A stretch of 64,000 nt of DNA, taken from Nonomuraea endophytica. GTDB taxonomy: Bacteria > Actinomycetota > Actinomycetes > Streptosporangiales > Streptosporangiaceae. Shown here one piece after another: positions 25,634 to 35,093 of this stretch. Numbering within the stretch: the first letter of the stretch is position 1; each line of letters starts with the position of its first letter. The stretch covers positions 62,001 through 126,000 of the forward strand of contig NZ_JACHIN010000006.1 in assembly GCF_014203235.1 (NCBI RefSeq). Reading direction: 5' to 3'. The notes under the pieces were generated by a model that worked only from the letters and a program-made list of their open reading frames with translations, made no database searches and was not told the DNA's origin. Made by a program: the position numbers and the translations under genes.

Positions 25634-28600
25634 GTGAACGACCTGGACACCCTGGTGGAAAAGGTGCGCCGGCGGGTCTTCGTCTGGGGCAGGAAGAAGC
25701 GGGTCTGGGCCAAGGAGGCGCTGGCGGAGGCCGCGGAGCTGGTGCGGCTCATCGACGGGGACCACGAGGTGGACCCGGCGGACTTCGCCAAGGCGATCCA
25801 GGCGGTCGGGCGCCTGCACTGGGCCCGCTACACCACCGGCGGCAGCCGCCACGAGGGCGAGCTCCTGGCCGCCATGGGAGTGTTCTCCCTGCTGAAGACC
25901 CTCGCTCCACACCGGGTTCCCGGCGCGGCGAAGGACCTGGTCGTGGCCGTGCCGCGGCACTTGCTGGCCGGTGAGAGCGGCCTCGTCCGGTTCATGTGGG
26001 ACGGCGCCGCCGCCGAACTGGTCGAGCGAGTGATCGGCACCGGCACGGTCGACGGCGTGCCCGATGCCGTCTACCTGTGGGAACGCGTGCTGGCCGCGAC
26101 CGGACCCGACGATCCCAGCCGCCCCCGGCACGTGTTCAACCTGGGCAACGCCTGGCACCTCATAGCCCAGCACCTGGCCAACGCGGCCGGACTCCGGCGG
26201 GCGCTGGAACTGGTCGAGGAGTCGCTGGCCGCGACCCGGCAGGACGACCCCGACCACGCCACCCGCTCGGCCCTGCGGGCGGCGATCGTCAAGGACCTGC
26301 ACCACGTCACCGGCGACCCCGGCCTGCTCCGCCGGGCCGTGGAGATCTACGAGGACGTGCTGGGGCTGATCCCCGGCGACCACGTCGACCGGGCCGTCCA
26401 CGTGCTCAACTACTGCGACGCCGGAGCCATCCTGTTCGAGACCTCGCGAGACGAGGAGCTCGCCGACCGGATCCTGAACGAACTCGCCGGCCTCTACGCC
26501 ACCGGAGACCCGCCTCGGCAGACCGGGCAGGTGCTCTCCCGGCTGCTGGCCGACCGGTTCGGCGACGGCACACCGGAACCCGATCCGGAGCCGGAGGAAG
26601 AACCGGCGACCCCCGAACTGCGGGCGTTCGAACAGACCGGCAAGACCGCCCACCTGACCGGTCCCCAGCCGGACTCGGGCCTGCTGACCTGGTACCGCGC
26701 CGTCTACCTGGGCGAGACCACCGGACTCGACGAGGCCACGACGGGCCCCGAAGCGCTGCGCCGGTTCGCCGCCGACAGCGAAGGGCTGCGCGCCGACGGC
26801 CTGGACCTCGAGACGGCGGCCCTGATCCACGAGGTCCTGTCCCCGACACTCCCCCGGTTCTTCGGCCGCGTGGTGGAGCGCCTGGAGACCCGGCCGCCCT
26901 CGGCCGTCCTCACCGGCTACCTGGGCCTGGCGCACGACATCCGCTACCACCTCGAAGGCGAACCCGGCGACGAGGCGAGCGCGGTCCGGCTGCTGCGCGA
27001 GGCGCTCGACGGCGAGCTGCCCGAGCACCGCCGCGCCCTGTTCCTCGCCTACCTGGGCGACGCGCTCAGCCACACGCCGGCCGGGCTCGACGAGGCGATC
27101 GAGCTCTACCGGCAGGCCACCGAGCACACTCCCCCGCCGCCGATCGCCGTCGTCTCCCTCTTCCGCGCCCACGCCACCCGCCAGGACGCCGACGCCATGC
27201 TGGCCGTCGCCCGGCGCTTCCTGCCTGCCCTGCCGCGGGACTCGCCCGAGTGGCGTGAGATCACCAGGACCACCGGGCTGGGACTGGTCGAACGGGCGCT
27301 CGACGACCCCGACGCCGACCTGGACGAGGCCATCGGCATGCTGGCCGCCACGCTGGACGGAACCAGCCTGACGACCCTCATGTACGGCTCCGCGCTCCGC
27401 CGGCGCCACCTCCGCCACCGGGATCCGGCCGACCTCGACCGCAGCCTCGCCGCGTACGGCGGCGCGGTGGGCGCCGAACCCCTCCTCGTCCTGTTCCGCC
27501 TGGGCGAACTGCTGCAATGGCGCGACGACCTGGAACCCAGGCCCGCGCTGCTCGACGCGGCGATCGGCTTCCTGCGCGGGGCGGTGTCGCTGTCCGAAGG
27601 GCATGAACTGGCCACCACGAGCCGGGAGGAGCTGGCGCGGGCGCTGTCCCACCGCGCCGACGCCGCCGGCCGGCCCGACGACTTGGACGAGGCCATCGAG
27701 ACGGCCCGCCGTACCGCCGACTTCCTGCTTCTCGGCGACCTGCTCGCCCTGCGCCACCCGGAGGAGCCGCCCGCCGCCGCGCTCCTTCAGGCCGCGCTCG
27801 CCGACGTCGCCGACGGGTCGCTCGACGTCGAGCAGGCCGAAGCGGCCATGCCCCAGTTCGCCGACGACGAGCCGACGCTCGGCGCGCTGCTCAGGCAGAC
27901 CGGCGAGGCGACGCTGCTGCTGCGGGAAGGCGCCACCGAGCAGGCGTTACGGCTGGCCAGGCTTCTGGTCGCCGGTCTCAGGGACACGCCCGCGGACGCG
28001 ATCCTGGCCAAGGCACGGGCCGAGGCGAGCCTCATCCTGGTGGACTGCGCCCGCGAGGTGCTCTCACGCCGCGCCGATCCCGCGCTTTACCAGGCAGCCG
28101 ACAAAGCGGGGGCGTGGGTGGCCCGCTTCGCCGAGGAGACCGGCGAGGACATCCTGGCCGGGACGGCCGCCTTCCGGCTCGGCACGCTGAACCTCGAGCT
28201 CTACGGCCGGTTCGCGACCCCCGGATGGGAACGGCGCGGCCGCGAGGTCCTCCTCGACCCGGCTCCGCTGCTGCCCAACCACGAAGGTCCCGGTCTGCCC
28301 GACACCGTCACCGCCCTGCGCACCGCCGCCGGGCATCTGGCGCGGGCGATGGTCCTGCGTACCGGCGAGGCCCGGGGAGAAGCGGCCCGGCGAGTGGCGG
28401 CCGCGCTGTACCGGCTGCGCGAGCTGGGCGAGGCGATCGACGAGGCCGAGCTGGACGCGGCGGTCGAGACGGCGCTGCAGTTGCTTCCCGAGGACGCGTA
28501 CGGACGCCGCCTGGGGATGCTGGCGATGCGGTCGGGCCCTGAGCGGGTCGCCGGAGCGGAACGTGCCATCGCCCTGCTGGAAGCCGATCTGGACGAATAC

Positions 28601-30604
28601 CTGGACCGTGCGGGCGGGGAGGCCGCCGTGGCGACGGCGGTCACGCTGGCCCGGCTGCTCGTCGGCACGGCCCCGGCCCGCGCGCTCGACCTGCTGAACA
28701 AGGTCGCCGCGGCACCCGGCGTCGAACTCGACGAGAGCTTAAGCGTCGCCCAGGTCTGCTCCTGGCAGGTCAAGCTGCTGGCCAGAATCCACGACGACGA
28801 CCTCGGGCGGCTGCTCACCGAGGCCGACCTGGCCACCGCGCAGGACGGGGATCCGCTGCGGGGCCTGGCCGCGCTGGAGCGGGTCGACCGGGACGACCCG
28901 CGTCTCGCCGGCTTCCGCCCCGCGCTGGACTTCCTGACGGCTCGCCTGTCGGCCACCGCGGCGGAACAGGTGGACGGCTCCGAGCGGGTGAGCCTCGCCT
29001 CGGCCGCCGTCCACGGCTTCACCTACGCGGGCGCCACGCAGTACGCGCTGCTGGTCGTCGAGTCCTTCCTCATGCCCGCCGGCGCCGGCATCTCCGACGA
29101 CGACGCCGTCATGGTTCTCGCGACCCTCGGCGTGATCGCCAAGACCGTCCCGCTCACCTCCCCCGGCACCACCGACCTGCTCCAGCAGTTCTACGCGCGC
29201 GTCCTCGCCGGCCTGCTCACCACCGGCACCAGCGAGGTCACGCTCGGGGTCCTGCTCAGCCAGGCCAAGGGCAGCCGCCTGGGCGAGGTCCTGCTCGCCG
29301 GGCCGCCCGCGCTGACCGACCCCGAGCCGGTCACGTTCGCCGTTCCGCCGGCCACGCAGGAGACCATGGACGAGCTGATGGTCGTCGCCTGGGCCGACTC
29401 CCGCCACCGCCGTCCGTCCCGCTCCGAGGAAGGGCGGCTGCGCAACCGCCAGCGCGCGTTCGACGCCGAGATCACGGAGAAGGTGCTCGCCGACCGCTCC
29501 TTCCTGCCCTACTCCACGCTCAAGCTCGGCACGCTTCGGGAACGGCTCGGCGAACGCACCGCGCTGATCATCTACCTGCCGATCCTGTCCGACGACGGCC
29601 GGGGCGGGCTGGCCCACCTGATCATCACGACCGACGCCACGTTCGTGGGCCTGGCCTGGGACGACCATCCCCCCGGCGACATCGCCGTCGTCGGCGACAC
29701 CGCCTTCACCATGTCCACGCTGGGCACCGACGTGGCCGGGACCAGGCGACTGGTGCAGGAGGACCCCGGCCCGGCCCCCGTGACCGCCGGGGCGCTCGCC
29801 TTCCTCGCCAATCCCCTGCTGTTCGGCCGGGAGAGCCTGGACCACCTCGCCGGCCTGCGCGCGAGCGGATTCGACCGGCTGCTGGTCGCGCCGCACGGCC
29901 CGTACCACTTCTTCCCCTTCCACCTGGCCGGGCCCGAGCGCGGCCGGTGGCTGGACGACTGGAAGACCGGCTACCTGCCCAACCTCGACCTGCTGCTGCG
30001 CCCCGCGCCGGAGATCGGCGACGGCACGCTGACCAGCATCGGGCTCGACTACCTCGGCACCGACCACCCGCCGCTGTACGAGGCGGCCGCGGAGGCGGGC
30101 GCGTGCGCCGCCGCCTTCGCGACCGCGCCCGTCCTGAACGCCGCCGCCACCCGCGCCGCCGTGCTCGCCGCGCTGCGCGACAGCCGCTACGTCCACCTCG
30201 CCGCGCACGGCTCGCACAACATCGACGCGCCCGTCCTGCAGGCCGTGCACCTGGCCGACGGGCCCCTCTTCGCGTACGACCTGCTCGGCCTGGACCTGAC
30301 CGGGCTCGAACTGGTCACATTGAGCGCATGCGAGACCGGGCTCGGCCGGATCGACCGGGCCGACAACCTGCGCGGCATCCCCGCCGCCCTGTTCCTGGCC
30401 GGGGTGCGGTTCATCGTGGCCACGCTGTGGCCGGTCTCGGACGAGACGGCGGCGTACTTCTTCCCGCGCCTGTACGCCGAGCTGGCCGGCGGCAAGGGGA
30501 TCCGGGACGCCTTCCACGACGTCCGGCACCAGACCCGCCGGCAGTTCCCGCAGTATCGCGACTGGGGGGCCTTCGTCCTCATGGGAGGGGATGGCGATGA
30601 CTGA
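25634..30604 (+). CDS. TPR-rich CHAT domain putative cysteine protease
   Basis: A 1656-residue protein. Residues from about 130 to 1150 are a long helical array with TPR-like units (repeated A-x-x-L...G-D/E-L...A-I-E-x-Y), and the C-terminal 320 residues are a CHAT caspase-like domain. The catalytic dyad is visible as His1525 (HLAAHGSHN) and Cys1566 (LSACETGLG), followed by the conserved LFLAGVRFIVATLWPVSD. CHAT proteases with TPR arrays act as regulated proteases in bacterial signalling and immunity, with the TPRs sensing or recruiting. The GTG at 25634 follows GGGGAGG. Its end overlaps the next gene by 8 bp, so the two are coupled. The substrate is unknown. Confidence 0.9.
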   Translation: MNDLDTLVEKVRRRVFVWGRKKRVWAKEALAEAAELVRLIDGDHEVDPADFAKAIQAVGRLHWARYTTGGSRHEGELLAAMGVFSLLKTLAPHRVPGAAKDLVVAVPRHLLAGESGLVRFMWDGAAAELVERVIGTGTVDGVPDAVYLWERVLAATGPDDPSRPRHVFNLGNAWHLIAQHLANAAGLRRALELVEESLAATRQDDPDHATRSALRAAIVKDLHHVTGDPGLLRRAVEIYEDVLGLIPGDHVDRAVHVLNYCDAGAILFETSRDEELADRILNELAGLYATGDPPRQTGQVLSRLLADRFGDGTPEPDPEPEEEPATPELRAFEQTGKTAHLTGPQPDSGLLTWYRAVYLGETTGLDEATTGPEALRRFAADSEGLRADGLDLETAALIHEVLSPTLPRFFGRVVERLETRPPSAVLTGYLGLAHDIRYHLEGEPGDEASAVRLLREALDGELPEHRRALFLAYLGDALSHTPAGLDEAIELYRQATEHTPPPPIAVVSLFRAHATRQDADAMLAVARRFLPALPRDSPEWREITRTTGLGLVERALDDPDADLDEAIGMLAATLDGTSLTTLMYGSALRRRHLRHRDPADLDRSLAAYGGAVGAEPLLVLFRLGELLQWRDDLEPRPALLDAAIGFLRGAVSLSEGHELATTSREELARALSHRADAAGRPDDLDEAIETARRTADFLLLGDLLALRHPEEPPAAALLQAALADVADGSLDVEQAEAAMPQFADDEPTLGALLRQTGEATLLLREGATEQALRLARLLVAGLRDTPADAILAKARAEASLILVDCAREVLSRRADPALYQAADKAGAWVARFAEETGEDILAGTAAFRLGTLNLELYGRFATPGWERRGREVLLDPAPLLPNHEGPGLPDTVTALRTAAGHLARAMVLRTGEARGEAARRVAAALYRLRELGEAIDEAELDAAVETALQLLPEDAYGRRLGMLAMRSGPERVAGAERAIALLEADLDEYLDRAGGEAAVATAVTLARLLVGTAPARALDLLNKVAAAPGVELDESLSVAQVCSWQVKLLARIHDDDLGRLLTEADLATAQDGDPLRGLAALERVDRDDPRLAGFRPALDFLTARLSATAAEQVDGSERVSLASAAVHGFTYAGATQYALLVVESFLMPAGAGISDDDAVMVLATLGVIAKTVPLTSPGTTDLLQQFYARVLAGLLTTGTSEVTLGVLLSQAKGSRLGEVLLAGPPALTDPEPVTFAVPPATQETMDELMVVAWADSRHRRPSRSEEGRLRNRQRAFDAEITEKVLADRSFLPYSTLKLGTLRERLGERTALIIYLPILSDDGRGGLAHLIITTDATFVGLAWDDHPPGDIAVVGDTAFTMSTLGTDVAGTRRLVQEDPGPAPVTAGALAFLANPLLFGRESLDHLAGLRASGFDRLLVAPHGPYHFFPFHLAGPERGRWLDDWKTGYLPNLDLLLRPAPEIGDGTLTSIGLDYLGTDHPPLYEAAAEAGACAAAFATAPVLNAAATRAAVLAALRDSRYVHLAAHGSHNIDAPVLQAVHLADGPLFAYDLLGLDLTGLELVTLSACETGLGRIDRADNLRGIPAALFLAGVRFIVATLWPVSDETAAYFFPRLYAELAGGKGIRDAFHDVRHQTRRQFPQYRDWGAFVLMGGDGDD

Positions 30605-31280
30605 GATCGAGCTGTCGGAGGACGCCGACGTCCCGGTGGCGCTGCGGCTGCGGACCGTACGCGGGCGGCCGGCGCCGGCGGCCCCCTTCCTGCTGGAGGG
30701 GCAGGTGTCCATCGGCACGCCCACGACCCGACGGCTCACCGCCGCCGACGCGGGGCCGGATGAGGAGCTGGCCGGCTTCATCGCCGCGGAGTCCGCCCGC
30801 TGGGACTACTACCTGACCGCGCTGTCGTGCACGTTCGTGTCCCACGAGGAGGCGGAGCTGGCGTCGGGGTGGCTGCGGATCACGTTGTCGGGCGAGGAGA
30901 GCACCGCCCATTCGATGGATCCCATGTTGCTGGAGGAGTTCGCCGACCTGTCGTACTCGATCAAGCTGGTGGTGCCGCTGGTGATCGAGAGCGAGTTCGG
31001 GGTGGACGGCGCGCGCAAGAAGCGGCGCACGGCGGTGGAGGGGCTCTACGACGGGACGCGGACGCCGTCGTGGGTCTTCCACGGCAGCGCGCGGGCGCCC
31101 GTGCACGGGGTGCAGCGGCTGCGGCTGGTCGTCAGGACCCCGGCGGGGCTGCCGGCCGAGGGCACGCTCCAGGCCGGGGCGTCGGTACGGCACAAGCGGC
31201 TCGGCCTCGACCTGTTCTCCTACACGACGCCGCTGACCGACCTGCCCGAGCCGTTGCGCATCCGGTTCCTGCCGGACTGA
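30597..31280 (+). CDS. CHAT-coupled protein of unknown function
   Basis: A 227-residue soluble protein with no visible signal peptide or membrane helix and no motif I recognise. It has an Ala/Glu-rich first third, a mixed central domain with RWDYYLTALSCTF, and a C-terminal half with the basic patch ARKKRRTAVEG and a final LPEPLRIRFLPD. The start at 30597 is chosen because it is best spaced from GGAGGGG and overlaps the CHAT stop. Coupled translation implies a matched partner, so it could be the substrate, inhibitor or effector of the CHAT protease. This is inference from gene order only. Confidence 0.75.
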   Translation: MTEIELSEDADVPVALRLRTVRGRPAPAAPFLLEGQVSIGTPTTRRLTAADAGPDEELAGFIAAESARWDYYLTALSCTFVSHEEAELASGWLRITLSGEESTAHSMDPMLLEEFADLSYSIKLVVPLVIESEFGVDGARKKRRTAVEGLYDGTRTPSWVFHGSARAPVHGVQRLRLVVRTPAGLPAEGTLQAGASVRHKRLGLDLFSYTTPLTDLPEPLRIRFLPD

Positions 31281-31295
31281 TCCGGTAGGTGTTCC

Positions 31296-31320
31296 AACCT
31301 TTCGCCCCGTACGTGGCGTT
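31296..31320 (+). promoter_or_regulatory. Candidate ECF-type promoter of the sigma factor operon
   Basis: AACC (31296-31299) followed 17 bp later by CGTT (31317-31320) resembles the AACC / CGT(C/T) ECF promoter pattern. It lies 27 bp before the TTG start, as expected for autoregulation. Confidence 0.5.
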
Positions 31321-31346
31321 TGACTGGGGTGAGAGGAGAACGAATC

Positions 31347-31865
31347 TTGGACCCACACGCCGGATTCCGCGAGTTCGTGCTGGCCCGCCAGCAGGCGCTC
31401 ATGCGGACCGCGTACTTGCTCACGGGGGACGCCCACCTTGCCGAGGACCTGCTGCAGAGCGTCCTGGCCAAGGTGGTCGGCCATTGGGCGCGCCTGGCCC
31501 GCGACGGCAACCCCGAGGCGTACACGCGAAAAGCCCTGGTCAACCAGTACATTTCCTGGCGGCGGCGGCCCCGTCCCGAACTGCCCAGCGCCAGCCTGCC
31601 CGAGCACGGGCGGCGCTACGAAGAGGCGGCGCTGGACCGCATCGTGCTGCGCCAGGCGCTGGCCAGGCTGACTCCCAAGCAGCGGGCCGTACTCGTGCTG
31701 CGGTTCTGGGAGGACCTCACGGAAACGCAGACCGCCCAGGTGATGGGCTGCTCGCTGGGAACCGTCAAGAGCCAGACCCACCACGCGCTCGCGCGGCTGC
31801 GCGAGCTGGCGCCGGAGCTGGCCGGTCTGCTGTCGGAGCATGTGATCGAGGAGGTGGCCCGATGA
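31347..31865 (+). CDS. SigE-family ECF RNA polymerase sigma factor
   Basis: A 172-residue sigma-70 family protein of the actinobacterial SigE-like ECF group, with region 2 (FREFVLARQQALMRTAYLLT, DAHLAEDLLQSVLAK) and region 4 (LTPKQRAVLVLRFWEDLTET, then MGCSLGTVKSQTHHALARLR). The TTG start at 31347 follows GAGAGGAG with good spacing and matches the family N-terminus LDPHAGFREF. Its stop overlaps the start of a TolB-like membrane protein by ATGA, the normal arrangement in which the second gene modulates or responds to the sigma factor. Confidence 0.92.
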   Translation: MDPHAGFREFVLARQQALMRTAYLLTGDAHLAEDLLQSVLAKVVGHWARLARDGNPEAYTRKALVNQYISWRRRPRPELPSASLPEHGRRYEEAALDRIVLRQALARLTPKQRAVLVLRFWEDLTETQTAQVMGCSLGTVKSQTHHALARLRELAPELAGLLSEHVIEEVAR

Positions 31866-32953
31866 CGAGGCTGCGTGACGCGCTCGGCGACCTGGCCGAG
31901 CAGGCTCCGCGCGTGGATCTGGCCGAGGCGGCCATCGCGGGCCACCTGCGCAGGCGGCGTACCGGCCGCGTGGTCGCCGCCCTGGCCACCGCCACCGCAC
32001 TGGCCGTCACGGGAGCCGCGGTGACGCTGCCGTGGACGAGCACCGCGATCTCGGTCGCGGCTCAGGGCACGGAGAAGGCGCCCGACCTGCCCGCCACCGC
32101 GGTGGGGCCGCTCGGCTACGCCTACCAGACCCCGTGCGTCGTCAAGCCGAAGCTCGACTGCTCCACGTCGCACTGGCGGGTCGTCACCCGCTCGGGCAAG
32201 ACCTACCGGCTGCCGGACGCCCCCGCGCACAGCTCCACGGGGTTCACCATGCCGGTGTCGATCAGCCGTGACGGCCGCATGCTCGCCTACTACGACCCGC
32301 GGGAGGGGGCGCACGTGGTGCACGACCTGGAGCGCGGCACCCGCACGGTGTCGCGGTTGCGGCTGAGTGAGGACCGCGTCGGCATCGGCTCCCTGCTCTT
32401 CGTCTCCGACGACGGCCGCCACCTGGCGTTCGACCCGCGCGAGGGCAGCAAGGAGCCGGGGATGGTCATCGACGTGCGTACCGGCGCGAAGGTGGAGGTG
32501 CCGGGGACGTTCGAGCCGGTCAGCCTCAAGGACGGCGTGGTGTCGCTGGTGCGCTACCTCAAGACCGACCTGTGGCTCATGCCGGTGACCGGCGGGGGCA
32601 AGCCGGTGCGGTTCGACGGCACGTTCATCATGTTCAGCGAACTCTCCCCCGACGGCCGCACGGTCGCCGCGGTCCGCCACCAGCGCCATCTGGCCGAGGA
32701 ACTGACCCTGCTGGACGCCAAGAACGGCGGAACCCTGCGCACGGTGGCCATCCGGGGCCTGCCCGAGGACCGCGGCGCCGTGACCGCGACCGGCCCCTGG
32801 CGCGGCTCCGGGGAGATCGCCATCACCTACTCGGGAACGACGGGCCTGCGCACCTTCGCCGTCGACGTGAGCAGCGGCCGGGCCCGCCCGCTGGAGCGCT
32901 TTCCCGGCAACCGGCCGGGCCTGACGCTGCCCGGCCGCGTCGAGGTCAAGTAG
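31862..32953 (+). CDS. TolB/WD40-like membrane-anchored partner of the sigma factor
   Basis: A 363-residue protein with a short cytoplasmic N-terminus, one membrane helix (about residues 39-62, VVAALATATALAVTG), and an outside domain of TolB/WD40-like beta-propeller repeats (DGRMLAYYDP, DGRHLAFDPRE, DGRTVAAVRH). It is coupled by a 4-bp overlap to the sigma gene. In actinomycetes this layout is common beside SigE-like sigma factors, and the protein is thought to sense outside conditions or modulate sigma activity. No classical zinc anti-sigma motif is visible in the N-terminus, so a true anti-sigma role is unproven. Confidence 0.85.
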   Translation: MTRLRDALGDLAEQAPRVDLAEAAIAGHLRRRRTGRVVAALATATALAVTGAAVTLPWTSTAISVAAQGTEKAPDLPATAVGPLGYAYQTPCVVKPKLDCSTSHWRVVTRSGKTYRLPDAPAHSSTGFTMPVSISRDGRMLAYYDPREGAHVVHDLERGTRTVSRLRLSEDRVGIGSLLFVSDDGRHLAFDPREGSKEPGMVIDVRTGAKVEVPGTFEPVSLKDGVVSLVRYLKTDLWLMPVTGGGKPVRFDGTFIMFSELSPDGRTVAAVRHQRHLAEELTLLDAKNGGTLRTVAIRGLPEDRGAVTATGPWRGSGEIAITYSGTTGLRTFAVDVSSGRARPLERFPGNRPGLTLPGRVEVK

Positions 32954-32964
32954 GGGTCGAGCGG

Positions 32965-33702
32965 TCAGGTCCGGGAGCCGCGGGCGAAGGTGCGCAGGGC
33001 CCGGAGGAAGTCGATGTGGCGGAAACCGGGCCAGTTCACGTCGCAGAAGTGCAGCTTGGCGTGCGCGGCCTGCCACATCAGGAAGCCGGACAGACGCTGC
33101 TCTCCGCTGGTGCGGATGATGAAGTCCGGGTCGCTGCGCCCTCGGGTGTAGAGGTGGGCGGCGATGTCGTCGGCCGTCAGCGTCCGGGCCAGCTCCGTCA
33201 GGTCGGCGCCGTCAGCCTCCAGGAGCGCGCGGACCGCGTCCACGACCTCCTGACGGCCGTCGTAGCCGATCGCGAGCGTGAGTTCGTGGCCGTGCTCGCG
33301 CCCCGCGGTGGCCTCCATGGCGAGCTTGAGCGCGTGCGCGGTCGAGTCGGGCAGCTCGTCGAGGCGACCGGCCACGTGCAGCCGCCACAGCGGCGAGGAG
33401 GCGACCAGACTGCCCGCGATGACCTTCTCGATCAGCTCCATGTAGAACGTGACCTGCTCGGAGGCGCGTTTGCGCACGTTGTCGGAGGAGGCCACGTAGA
33501 TCGTGACCTCCTTGATGCCGAGTTCGGCGCACCAGCCCGCGACGGTCTGGATGTGCTCGACGCCGTAGCGGTGACCGACGCTGGGGTTGGCGAAGCCCTC
33601 CTCGCGGGCCCAGCGCCGGTTGCCGTCCATCACCAGGCCGACGTGGCGGGGAACGCGGGTGACCTGGGTACGGAGCCTGCGGGCGTAGAGCGCTCGGAGC
33701 AT
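32965..33702 (-). CDS. uppS: Cis-prenyltransferase (UppS family)
   Basis: A 245-residue undecaprenyl diphosphate synthase-family enzyme. It has the signature HVGLVMDGNRRWA with catalytic Asp26, and downstream conserved residues in SSDNVRKRASEQ, GRLDELP and DFIIRTSGEQRLSGFLMWQ. It condenses isopentenyl diphosphate onto an allylic diphosphate in cis configuration. The N-terminus and length resemble the short-chain Z-farnesyl group as much as undecaprenyl synthases, so product length is uncertain. It may be a second copy, since a housekeeping uppS usually sits near the recO/era region. Confidence 0.88.
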   Translation of the reverse strand: MLRALYARRLRTQVTRVPRHVGLVMDGNRRWAREEGFANPSVGHRYGVEHIQTVAGWCAELGIKEVTIYVASSDNVRKRASEQVTFYMELIEKVIAGSLVASSPLWRLHVAGRLDELPDSTAHALKLAMEATAGREHGHELTLAIGYDGRQEVVDAVRALLEADGADLTELARTLTADDIAAHLYTRGRSDPDFIIRTSGEQRLSGFLMWQAAHAKLHFCDVNWPGFRHIDFLRALRTFARGSRT

Positions 33703-33725
33703 GTTCCGACTCTATAGAGGTGCAC

Positions 33726-33756
33726 GCAGGTACACCCTCGGTTGGGCGTTACCTGC
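33726..33756. promoter_or_regulatory. Inverted repeat in the uppS/DoxX divergent promoter
   Basis: GCAGGTA (33726-33732) and TACCTGC (33750-33756) form a 7-bp inverted repeat with a 17-bp spacer. It sits between the divergent starts at 33702 and 33794. A regulatory protein binding here could control both genes, but none is encoded nearby. Confidence 0.45.
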
Positions 33757-33793
33757 ATTCTGAACACCGGATCCGGAACCTAGCGTCGGGATC

Positions 33794-34186
33794 ATGACAA
33801 CCACGCTACGTACCATCGGGCTCTGGATCCTTCAGGTCGTCACGGCGGCGGCCTTCCTGCTGGCGGCGCTGGGCAAGTTCGCGGACGCGGAGCCGGCGGC
33901 GAGCACGTTCGACGCGATCGGCGCGGGTGACTGGCTGCGCTACCTGGTGGGCGCGCTGGAGGTCGCGGGCGTGGTCGGCCTGCTGGTGCCCCCGCTGGCC
34001 GGGCTCGCCGCGCTGGCGTTCGCCGCGCTCATGGTCGGCGCGACGCTGACCCAGGTGCTCGTGATGGGCGGCGGCGCGTTCCTGCCGCTCGTCCTGCTCG
34101 CGCTCTCCCTGGTGATCGCCTGGGGCCGGCGGAGCAGTACGGCGAAGCTGTGGTCGGCCCTCCGATCCCGCGAACAGCACGGATGA
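33794..34186 (+). CDS. DoxX-like membrane protein
   Basis: A 130-residue, four-helix DoxX-family membrane protein with the N-terminal LQVVTAAAFLLAALGKFADA and the later LEVAGVVGLLVPPLAGLAA helix. Members are linked to redox or sulphur metabolism, and in mycobacteria to a membrane oxidoreductase complex, but the individual role is unknown. It is divergent from uppS and is followed 24 bp later by the NRPS relic. Confidence 0.85.
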   Translation: MTTTLRTIGLWILQVVTAAAFLLAALGKFADAEPAASTFDAIGAGDWLRYLVGALEVAGVVGLLVPPLAGLAALAFAALMVGATLTQVLVMGGGAFLPLVLLALSLVIAWGRRSSTAKLWSALRSREQHG

Positions 34187-34210
34187 TCCGCCGCCTCGCA
34201 CCCATTCCCC

Positions 34211-34995
<785 letters not shown>

Positions 34996-35093
34996 CCGCT
35001 TGACGCCCCCCGCTCCGGCAGCTACGTCCCGCTCACCGACCCCGAGAGCGCCCGGCTCCTACCCTGACGTCATTGGCAAACGCAGGTTGGGTG

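Noticed and set aside
25193-27757. An 854-codon minus-strand open frame across the DinB-like and CHAT genes
   Set aside because: It crosses two real genes, has no ribosome site or domain, and is rich in Gly/Gln/Arg as expected for antisense of high-GC coding DNA.
25634-30604. CHAT gene considered as a type III-E (craspase) component
   Set aside because: No CRISPR repeats, Cas7-11 or associated genes occur in the window.
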